From Betaproteobacteria bacterium (lineage in GTDB: Bacteria > Pseudomonadota > Gammaproteobacteria > Burkholderiales > Burkholderiaceae_C): a stretch of DNA of 5,829 nucleotides. Position numbers and translations under genes: made by a program. The stretch lies in contig RGEP01000118.1 of NCBI GenBank assembly GCA_009918225.1, positions 1-5,829 of the forward strand. The letters run 5' to 3'. This document shows positions 1 through 5,829 of this stretch, piece by piece (position 1 is the first letter of the stretch; each line of letters begins with the position of its first letter). Below the pieces are notes generated by a model. The model made no database searches. It worked only from the letters and a program-made list of their open reading frames with translations, and was not told the origin of the DNA.

Positions 1-580
1 GCGCCGCCGCGGCCAGGTCATCGGAGTGGGCTGCCACCATCATCACAGCCGAAGGCGCCAGCCCTAAGGAGGCGCAAGCGCGTTCGTACACCACGGGCTT
101 GGGCTTGTAGTCCCCGGCCACTTCAGCGCCCAGGATGGCGTCCCAATGCCAGCCGTTGTGGCGCGCCAGGTCCACCATCAGGCTGATGTTGCCGTTTGAA
201 CAAGGGGCCAGCACGAAGCGGCTGCGCCACTGCGCCAAGGCCGCGCCGACATCGGGCCAAGCGTCCAGCCGGTGCCAGGCCAGGTTCAGGGACTGGCGCA
301 GCGCTTCGGGGGCTTGTGATGCCGGGCCGCCCATGCGCTCCAGCACCAGGTCCAGGTTGCGCCGGTGAAGCTCATCCAAGCGGCAAAAGGGCAGCCGGCC
401 GCTGCGCACGGCTTCCATGGCACCCTGATACTCCCCACGCCAGGCATCCGCAAAGGCCAGCCAATCGGTCTGCACCCCAAGTGGCTCAAGGGCTGCTTGT
501 GCCTGGCGTGCGATGGAGCGACGCCAATCCACCAGGGTGCCGAACACATCGAAGATGAGGGCTTGAACGCCTGGAAGCAC
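1..580 (-). CDS. Haloacid dehalogenase type II-like HAD hydrolase (C-terminus off the window)
   Basis: HAD-superfamily hydrolase resembling L-2-haloacid dehalogenases, which hydrolyse L-2-haloacids to D-2-hydroxyacids; presumably cytosolic. The visible 193 residues hold the core motifs in order: motif I FDVFGTLVDWR at 10-20 with nucleophile Asp11; a helical cap at about 20-110; motif II region APCSNGN at 125-131 (Ser128, Asn129); GDYKPKPVVY at 156-165 with Lys159 as the likely motif III lysine; and VAAHSDDLAAA near 182-192, the acidic motif IV. Family members are about 220-240 residues, so roughly 30-45 are missing at the C-terminus. The start is a GTG at 580 because AGGAG lies 6 nt upstream and motif I falls at the usual distance from the N-terminus. 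It is divergent from the histidine phosphatase. Many proteins with this name are not proven dehalogenases, so the fold is sure but the substrate is not. Confidence 0.88.
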   Translation of the reverse strand, partial: MLPGVQALIFDVFGTLVDWRRSIARQAQAALEPLGVQTDWLAFADAWRGEYQGAMEAVRSGRLPFCRLDELHRRNLDLVLERMGGPASQAPEALRQSLNLAWHRLDAWPDVGAALAQWRSRFVLAPCSNGNISLMVDLARHNGWHWDAILGAEVAGDYKPKPVVYERACASLGLAPSAVMMVAAHSDDLAAAA

Positions 581-586
581 GGAAAA

Positions 587-591
587 CTCCT
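587..591 (-). promoter_or_regulatory. Shine-Dalgarno site fixing the GTG start of the HAD hydrolase
   Basis: AGGAG on the minus strand, 6 nt before the GTG at 580. No ATG in this frame lies close by, so this site decides for the GTG start. Confidence 0.7.
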
Positions 592-626
592 GGAAGCCAA
601 GGGAAAGCGGATTCCGGACATTGTGT

Positions 627-640
627 CGCGGGATCCCGCG
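627..640. promoter_or_regulatory. Perfect 14-bp palindrome in the divergent intergenic region
   Basis: CGCGGGATCCCGCG reads the same on both strands. It sits in the 76-bp gap between the divergent HAD hydrolase (start 580) and histidine phosphatase (start 657), ending 16 nt before the phosphatase ATG. On the minus strand a weak -10-like CACAAT (625-620) lies just downstream, with no convincing -35. The position would suit an operator controlling both genes, but in GC-rich DNA it could also be chance; no regulator is encoded in the window. Confidence 0.3.
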
Positions 641-656
641 GTGCACAGGCCCGACA

Positions 657-1340
657 ATGGCAACCATGGGAACCCTGTACCTTGTGCGCCACGGCCAGGC
701 CTCATTTGGGGCCGATGATTACGACCGCCTGAGTGAATTGGGCCACCGCCAATGCGAGGCCTTGGGCCAGGCACTGCGGCAGCGAGGGTTGCAGCCCGCG
801 GCCGTGCTGCTGGGAACCCTGCGTCGGCACCAGGAGTCGTGGCAGGCCCTGGCGCGGGGTTTGGGCGCGCCCTCGGTGCCGACCCAAGCCTGGCCCGGAC
901 TCAACGAGTACGACAGCCTGGCCCTGTTGCAGGCACAGGGCGGTGAGCCGCTGCCCCCGCATGACACGCCCGAGGGCTTCAAGGCGCACTTTCGCCGCTT
1001 GCGCCAGGCCCTGCTCGCCTGGATGGACGGGCGTATTCAGCCCCAGGGCATGCCCAGCTATGCGGATTTCAGGGCTGCAGTGGTGCAGGCCTTGTCGCAT
1101 GTGCAGGCCCATCATGTGGGGCAGTCTGTTCTGCTGGTCAGCAGTGGCGGGCCGATCTCCACCGCGGTGGCCCATGTGTTGGGCGCACCGGCTCACACGG
1201 CCATAGACCTCAATATGCGGCTGCGCAACAGTTCGCTGACCGAAATGGTGGTGGGCCCCAAGCGGCTGGAGCTGCTGGCTTTCAACACCCTGCCGCACCT
1301 GGAAGATGAGGCCCGCCGCAGCTGGGTCAGCTACGCCTAG
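657..1340 (+). CDS. Histidine phosphatase family protein with second catalytic His replaced by Ser
   Basis: A 227-residue protein of the histidine phosphatase (phosphoglycerate mutase-like) superfamily. Visible motifs: LVRHG at 9-13 with phospho-accepting His12 and phosphate-binding Arg11; TLRRHQE at 54-60 supplying the second arginine and Gln59; GLNEYD at 81-86 with Glu84 as the likely proton donor. The position usually holding the second histidine (tHGG) reads VSSGGPIS at 161-168, so that His is a Ser. It may be a phosphatase, a weak enzyme or a binder; the substrate cannot be told. ATG 657 is chosen because a weak AGG lies 7 nt upstream; ATG 666 (MGTLYLVRHG) is an equally plausible start and nearer the usual N-terminus. 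The stop lies 17 bp before aat, suggesting cotranscription. Confidence 0.88.
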   Translation: MATMGTLYLVRHGQASFGADDYDRLSELGHRQCEALGQALRQRGLQPAAVLLGTLRRHQESWQALARGLGAPSVPTQAWPGLNEYDSLALLQAQGGEPLPPHDTPEGFKAHFRRLRQALLAWMDGRIQPQGMPSYADFRAAVVQALSHVQAHHVGQSVLLVSSGGPISTAVAHVLGAPAHTAIDLNMRLRNSSLTEMVVGPKRLELLAFNTLPHLEDEARRSWVSYA

Positions 1341-1345
1341 AGGAG
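1340..1345 (+). promoter_or_regulatory. Probable Shine-Dalgarno site of aat, overlapping the upstream stop codon
   Basis: GAGGAG begins on the last base of the histidine phosphatase TAG stop and lies 12 nt before the aat ATG at 1358. The spacing is long, but no better AG-rich site lies closer. Overlap with the stop suggests translational coupling of the two genes. Confidence 0.4.
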
Positions 1346-1357
1346 CAAGTCCTGGGC

Positions 1358-2146
1358 ATGACGCGCGCGGCTCCCATCGCCTTTATCCACGGCGACGATC
1401 CCTTCCCGCCGGTCCAGGCCGCGCTGGGCGAGCACACCGATTGGCCGGGCCTGCTGGCAGTGGGCGGAGCGCTCAGCCTGCAGCGCTTGGAACAGGCCTA
1501 CCGAATGGGCATCTTCCCCTGGTATTCCGAGGGGCAGCCGGTGCTGTGGTGGGCCCCCGACCCGCGGATGGTGCTGCAGACGGCCCGCTTCAAGCTCTCG
1601 CGGTCGTTGTCCAAAACCCTGCGGCGCTTTCTGGCTACTGAAGCCTGCTCGGTTCGGGTCGATCATGATGTGGGGCAGGTCATGGCCGCTTGCGCGCAAT
1701 CGCTGCGCGGCGGGCAGGCGGGCACCTGGATCACGCCGGACATGCAAGCCGCCTACGCGGCCTGGCACCGCGCGGGGCGTGTTCATTCGTTTGAAATCTG
1801 GCAAGGGGAGCACTTGATGGGGGGCCTGTACGGTGTGAACATCGGGCGCATGTTCTTTGGCGAGTCCATGTTCAGCCGCTGCACGGACGCGTCCAAATGG
1901 GCCTTGGCAGCGCTGGTGGCGGCCTGTCGCCGCCGGGGTATCGACTGGATTGATTGTCAGCAGAACACCGCCCATCTGGCCTCGCTGGGCGCCGCAGAAG
2001 TGCCCCGTGCCGAGTTTGTGCGGCACCTGGAGCAGGCCTGCGCCGCACCTGCCGTGGGGGATTGGTTCTATGATCCACAGGACTGGCTGTTGTTGGGCTT
2101 GAAGCTGCCTGAGCAGGCCAGGGCGCCGGCCCATGGGGCGGGTTGA
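1358..2146 (+). CDS. aat: Leucyl/phenylalanyl-tRNA--protein transferase
   Basis: Moves Leu or Phe from aminoacyl-tRNA onto the N-terminus of proteins starting with Arg or Lys (EC 2.3.2.6), creating a primary N-degron read by ClpS and degraded by ClpAP; cytosolic. The 262 residues match the family closely: GGALSLQRLEQAYRMGIFPW at 36-55 followed by WWAPDPR at 64-70; HSFEIWQ at 143-149; GGLYGVNIGRMFFGESMFSR at 155-174 with Glu169; and IDCQQNTAHLASLGA at 198-212 with Gln201. Glu169 and Gln201 correspond to the E. coli Aat residues Glu156 and Gln188 implicated in catalysis. The length is slightly above the E. coli enzyme because of short tails at both ends. The next gene, 18 bp downstream, is the other bacterial N-degron transferase, so the two probably form one functional unit. 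The call is near certain. Confidence 0.97.
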   Translation: MTRAAPIAFIHGDDPFPPVQAALGEHTDWPGLLAVGGALSLQRLEQAYRMGIFPWYSEGQPVLWWAPDPRMVLQTARFKLSRSLSKTLRRFLATEACSVRVDHDVGQVMAACAQSLRGGQAGTWITPDMQAAYAAWHRAGRVHSFEIWQGEHLMGGLYGVNIGRMFFGESMFSRCTDASKWALAALVAACRRRGIDWIDCQQNTAHLASLGAAEVPRAEFVRHLEQACAAPAVGDWFYDPQDWLLLGLKLPEQARAPAHGAG

Positions 2147-2153
2147 GCAATTC

Positions 2154-2157
2154 AAGG
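2154..2157 (+). promoter_or_regulatory. Shine-Dalgarno site supporting the GTG start of bpt
   Basis: AAGG lies in the 18-bp aat-bpt gap, 7 nt before the GTG at 2165. It supports the GTG start, which gives the usual N-terminus (KELPLASLQFY) of the family. Confidence 0.55.
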
Positions 2158-2164
2158 CACGGGC

Positions 2165-2962
2165 GTGACCGCACCCAAAGAACTTCCCCTGGCATCGCTG
2201 CAGTTCTATGCAACGGCGCCGTACTCCTGCAGCTACCTGCCCGGAAGGCAGGCGCGCTCGCAGGTGGCCACGCCCAGCCACCTCATTCACAACGAGGTGT
2301 ATTCGGGTCTGGTGACCAACGGCTTTCGCCGCAGTGGTTTGTTCACCTATCGGCCCTACTGCGATGGCTGCAGCGCCTGCGTGCCCTTGCGGGTGCCGGT
2401 GGCCGACTTCCAGCCCACCCGCAGCCAACGCAGGGCCTGGAAGCGCCATGAAGGCCTGCAGGTGCGGGTGCTGCGCCTGGGCTTCATGCCCGAGCACTAC
2501 CAGCTTTACCTCAAGTATCAAACCCACCGCCACAGCGGTGGCGGCATGGACCACGACAACGTCGACCAGTACACGCAGTTTCTGCTGCAAACGCGCGTGA
2601 ACTCGCGCCTGGTGGAGTTTCGAGAAGCTGCACCCGATGGAAGCCTGGGGGCACTGAAGATGGTCTCCATCCTCGACGTGCTCAACGACGGCATGTCGGC
2701 CGTCTACACCTTCTATGAACCCGACGACGCGGCCAGCTACGGCACCTTTAATGTGATGTGGCAGATCGAACAGACGCGCAAGCTTGGCCTGCCGCACCTG
2801 TACCTGGGCTACTGGATCGCCGAAAGCCCCAAGATGGCCTACAAGGCCCACTACCGGCCCTGCGAAATGCTGCGTGACGGGCAGTGGCTGCCGGTGAGCG
2901 ATGACGCGCCTGAACAAGGCGTCGCGATGCGCGGGCCGCGCAGCGCAGACGAGGCCGCCTGA
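2165..2962 (+). CDS. bpt: Aspartate/glutamate leucyltransferase (Bpt; ATE1-family aminoacyltransferase)
   Basis: Homologue of eukaryotic arginyltransferase ATE1. Bacterial members of the Bpt type transfer Leu from Leu-tRNA to N-terminal Asp or Glu (EC 2.3.2.29), feeding ClpS-ClpAP. In 265 residues: an N-terminal ATE domain at about 10-80 with PYSCSYLPGRQAR (19-31, Cys22) and the cysteine cluster YCDGCSACVPLRV (65-77; Cys66, Cys69, Cys72); then a GNAT-like C-terminal domain at about 100-240 with HRHSGGGMD (121-129), YTFYEPD (181-187) and GYWIAESPKMAYKAHYRPCE (215-234). The tail after about 245 is divergent and probably disordered. Older annotations call this arginyltransferase (ate); the bacterial-type length and the aat neighbour favour leucyltransferase, but the aminoacyl-tRNA used cannot be read from the sequence. 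The GTG start has a good AAGG site. It converges on the tRNA-Arg gene with only 3 bp between them. Confidence 0.95.
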   Translation: MTAPKELPLASLQFYATAPYSCSYLPGRQARSQVATPSHLIHNEVYSGLVTNGFRRSGLFTYRPYCDGCSACVPLRVPVADFQPTRSQRRAWKRHEGLQVRVLRLGFMPEHYQLYLKYQTHRHSGGGMDHDNVDQYTQFLLQTRVNSRLVEFREAAPDGSLGALKMVSILDVLNDGMSAVYTFYEPDDAASYGTFNVMWQIEQTRKLGLPHLYLGYWIAESPKMAYKAHYRPCEMLRDGQWLPVSDDAPEQGVAMRGPRSADEAA

Positions 2963-2971
2963 GGCTGGCCT
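2952..2971 (+). terminator. Strong hairpin over the bpt stop codon (possible terminator without a U-tract)
   Basis: AGGCC (2952-2956) pairs with GGCCT (2967-2971), and GCC (2957-2959) with GGC (2963-2965). This gives eight base pairs with one bulged T (2966) and a three-base loop that is the bpt TGA stop itself. No T-run follows on either strand, so it is not a classical intrinsic terminator. It also covers the last bases of the minus-strand tRNA, including its CCA. It may slow or end transcription, or block 3' exonucleases. Confidence 0.3.
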
Positions 2972-3042
2972 GCCCGGAGGGACTCGAACCCCCGACCGGC
3001 TGCTTAGAAGGCAGCTACTCTATCCAGCTGAGTTACGGGCAG
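2966..3042 (-). tRNA. tRNA-Arg, anticodon UCU, with encoded CCA
   Basis: On the minus strand this folds into a full cloverleaf. The acceptor stem CTGCCCG/CGGGCAG has seven perfect pairs (3042-3036 with 2976-2970). The D stem is ACTC/GAGT with loop AGCTGGATA. The anticodon stem GCTGC/GCAGC encloses loop CTTCTAA with anticodon TCT at positions 34-36, reading AGA and probably AGG. The variable region is CGGTC, and the T stem GGGGG/CCCTC has loop TTCGAGT with one G-U wobble. G73 is followed by an encoded CCA (2968-2966). AGA is a rare codon in such GC-rich genomes. The gene begins 11 bp after the acyl-CoA dehydrogenase stop and ends 3 bp from the convergent bpt stop. Confidence 0.97.
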
Positions 3043-3053
3043 TCGCGTTTAGA

Positions 3054-4277
<1,224 letters not shown>

Positions 4278-4313
4278 CGTGTTCTCGTTTCCTTGCGTGT
4301 CACGCTGCGGGAT

Positions 4314-5405
4314 TCAAGGCCCAGTGTAGGCCTGTGCGAATCGCCAACCCAGCTCGGCCAAGGGACGGGCACCGGCTCCGGCTTGTCTCGCCTGCTCGCT
4401 GCTGGCGGTTCCGTCCTCCACCCGTTTGGCGATGCCTTGCAAGATGGCGGCCATTCGAAACAGGTTGTAGGCCAAGTAGAAATTCCAATCGCGCGCCAGC
4501 GTGGCTTGGGCCGATGGGTTGGTTCGGCCCGTGCGCCGACAGTAGGCCTCGATATAGGCCGATTCGCTCGGAATGCCAAGCGCCTGGAGGTCCAGGCCGC
4601 CGATGCCGCGGAAGGACCCCGGCTGAATGTGCCAGGCCATGCAGTGGTAGCTGAAATCAGCCAGCGGATGGCCCAGGGTCGACAGCTCCCAATCCAAGAC
4701 CGCCAACACGCGAGGCTCGCTGGGATGAAACATCAGGTTGTCCAGGCGATAGTCCCCATGCACGATGGACACCTGACTTCCGTCGCGTGCGCTGTCGGGC
4801 AGGTGGGCTGGCAGCCAGGCGATCAAGCGGTCCATGGCCTCAATGGGCTGTGTGATGGAGGCCGCGTACTGCTTGCTCCAGCGTCCGATTTGGCGCTCGA
4901 AGTAACTGCCGGGCTTGCCATAGTCGGCCAGGCCCAGGGCCTGCACATCGCATCCGTGCAGCGCCGCCAGCACCCGGTTCATTTCGTCGTAGACCGCACC
5001 GCGTTCGGCCGGGCTTAAGCCTGGCAGCGACTGGTCCCACAAGACGCGGCCCTCTACATGTTCCATGATGTAGAAGGCGCGGCCGATGACGGACTCGTCT
5101 TCGCACAAGAGGTGCATGCGGGCCACGGGCACCGGGCTGTCAGCCAGAGCCTTCATGACCCGAAACTCCCGCTCAATGGCATGGGCCGAGGGCAGCAACT
5201 TGGCCACCGGCCCAGGTTTGCTGCGCATCACGTAACGCTGGCCTGGCGTGCTCAAGCGGTAGGTGGGGTTGCTTTGCCCGCCCTTGAACTGTTCAATCTG
5301 AAGCGGGCCGGAAAAACCCGGCAGCGCATGAGCCAAGTAGGCCTGCAGCGCTGCAGCATCGAAGGGCAGTTGGGAGGGCGTACGGGTGCCGGTGTAGGCG
5401 TCCAT
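4314..5405 (-). CDS. APH-fold phosphotransferase, ACAD11 kinase-domain-like (putative hydroxyacyl-CoA kinase)
   Basis: A 363-residue protein with the aminoglycoside phosphotransferase/protein kinase-like fold. Visible motifs: FKGGQSNPTYRL (40-51), the nucleotide-binding loop; YVMRSKPGP (58-66) with the likely ATP-contacting lysine Lys63; YIMEHVEGR (112-120), the hinge; the catalytic loop IVHGDYRLDNLMFH (214-227) with Asp218 and Asn223; and the metal-binding LDWELSTLGHPLADFSY (237-253) with Asp238. The HGDYRLDN and DWELSTxGHPLAD forms are typical of the kinase half of ACAD11 and of LvaA, which phosphorylates 4-hydroxyacyl-CoA, rather than of antibiotic-resistance enzymes. It lies between a crotonase (34 bp upstream) and the acyl-CoA dehydrogenase (36 bp downstream), probably in one operon. 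ATG 5405 is chosen because the family N-terminus begins there; no Shine-Dalgarno site is evident, so translation may depend on coupling. The substrate is inferred. Confidence 0.9.
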   Translation of the reverse strand: MDAYTGTRTPSQLPFDAAALQAYLAHALPGFSGPLQIEQFKGGQSNPTYRLSTPGQRYVMRSKPGPVAKLLPSAHAIEREFRVMKALADSPVPVARMHLLCEDESVIGRAFYIMEHVEGRVLWDQSLPGLSPAERGAVYDEMNRVLAALHGCDVQALGLADYGKPGSYFERQIGRWSKQYAASITQPIEAMDRLIAWLPAHLPDSARDGSQVSIVHGDYRLDNLMFHPSEPRVLAVLDWELSTLGHPLADFSYHCMAWHIQPGSFRGIGGLDLQALGIPSESAYIEAYCRRTGRTNPSAQATLARDWNFYLAYNLFRMAAILQGIAKRVEDGTASSEQARQAGAGARPLAELGWRFAQAYTGP

Positions 5406-5439
5406 GGTGCGGTGGCGCGAATGTGCTGCGAGGGGGGAA

Positions 5440-5829
5440 CTAGCGGAAGTTGGGACTGCGCTTTTCGAGAAATGCAGTCGGCCCTTCATGGCCATTGGGG
5501 TGGAACAGGTTGTCGATGAAGTGTTCCCGCTCTGCATCGAGTTGGCGGCCCAAATCATCCAGGAGGGCTGCCTGTGCAAGCTTCTTCACACTGGCCACGG
5601 CATTGGGCGCCAGGCGGGCCAACTGCGCCGACATCTTGAGGGCTTCATCCAGGGCCTGGCCCTTGGGCGCCACCTGGCTGACCAAGCCGTGAGCTTGAAG
5701 TTCTGATGCGCCCAATGGCGAGGCCATCCACAAGGCCTTGAGGGCCAGTTGGCGCGGCAGGAATCGCGCCAACTGCCAGCTGCCACCCCCATCGGGACTG
5801 AAGCCGATGCGCGAGTAGCTCATCACCAG
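5440..5829 (-). CDS. Enoyl-CoA hydratase/isomerase (crotonase) family protein, N-terminal half off the window
   Basis: About 129 C-terminal residues of a crotonase-fold protein (full length usually about 260) entering from the right edge. Visible are YSRIGFSPDGGGSWQLARFL, matching the family region G-x-x-P-x-x-GG; the LALKALWMASPLGASELQAHGLVSQVA stretch, typical of the helix, the A-x-E/A-x-x-x-GLV turn and the following strand; and the C-terminal ending FLEKRSPNFR, usual for the family. Judged against rat mitochondrial hydratase, the positions of Glu144 and Glu164 read Tyr and Lys here, while an Asp sits in SPDGG, as in PaaG-type isomerases. It may therefore be an isomerase or atypical hydratase. 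The first gene of the visible operon, it precedes the kinase and dehydrogenase; its start and any promoter lie beyond the window. Confidence 0.88.
   Translation of the reverse strand: MVMSYSRIGFSPDGGGSWQLARFLPRQLALKALWMASPLGASELQAHGLVSQVAPKGQALDEALKMSAQLARLAPNAVASVKKLAQAALLDDLGRQLDAEREHFIDNLFHPNGHEGPTAFLEKRSPNFR

Noticed and set aside
621..656. TTG-initiated extension of the histidine phosphatase
   Set aside because: It adds 12 residues unlike the family N-terminus, has no ribosome site and runs through the palindrome.
1337..2917. Open frame of 526 codons on the minus strand, antisense to aat and bpt
   Set aside because: It mirrors two clearly real genes; its translation has low-complexity, GC-driven composition and no recognisable domain. 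Long antisense frames are common at this GC content.
2966..3042. tRNA gene as a site of an integrated element
   Set aside because: There is no integrase, no repeat of the tRNA 3' end and no composition change; ordinary genes flank both sides.
4295..4305. 11-bp inverted repeat GCGTGTCACGC between kinase and dehydrogenase genes
   Set aside because: The arms are only 5 bp with a one-base centre, too tight for a hairpin, and it lies inside a presumed operon; likely chance.
4314..5405. Aminoglycoside resistance gene
   Set aside because: The fold is shared, but motif forms and the operon with acyl-CoA genes fit the ACAD11/LvaA-type kinase group.
5406..5579. Upstream extension of the kinase reading frame by 58 codons
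   Set aside because: This part overlaps the crotonase coding end in another frame and does not resemble the kinase family; ATG 5405 gives the usual N-terminus.

Overview
The window is GC-rich and densely coded, with no gene-free stretch longer than about 80 bases. Codon use and recognisable proteins point to a betaproteobacterium of the order Burkholderiales, most likely a Comamonadaceae-like genome. This placement rests on the look of the proteins and the aat-bpt arrangement; no search was run. It is ordinary chromosome: there is no insertion sequence, integrase, phage gene or CRISPR array.

Layout, left to right: (1) the N-terminal 193 codons of a type II haloacid-dehalogenase-like HAD hydrolase on the minus strand, starting at a GTG at 580 and running off the left edge; (2) a 76-bp divergent intergenic region holding a perfect 14-bp palindrome; (3) a plus-strand three-gene run with gaps of 17 and 18 bp: a histidine phosphatase, aat (leucyl/phenylalanyl-tRNA--protein transferase) and bpt (aspartate/glutamate leucyltransferase); (4) a convergent junction where bpt ends 3 bp from the encoded CCA end of a minus-strand tRNA-Arg(UCU); (5) a minus-strand fatty-acid operon read right to left: a crotonase (partial at the right edge), an APH-fold phosphotransferase, and an acyl-CoA dehydrogenase whose stop lies 11 bp before the tRNA.

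Two functional themes stand out. Aat and Bpt are the two bacterial N-degron transferases. Between them they place Leu or Phe on proteins starting with Arg/Lys (Aat) or Asp/Glu (Bpt), making these substrates for ClpS-ClpAP. On the other strand, the kinase and the dehydrogenase resemble the two halves of eukaryotic ACAD11 and the LvaA/LvaC pair of Pseudomonas levulinate catabolism. This suggests breakdown of 4-hydroxyacyl-CoAs through a 4-phospho intermediate rather than plain beta-oxidation, with the crotonase handling the enoyl-CoA product. That role is inferred from family resemblance and gene order.

Nothing here is clearly a new system. The points most worth a second look are the ACAD11-like split module, the histidine phosphatase lacking its usual second histidine, the crotonase lacking both usual glutamates, and the tightly packed bpt/tRNA/dehydrogenase junction.
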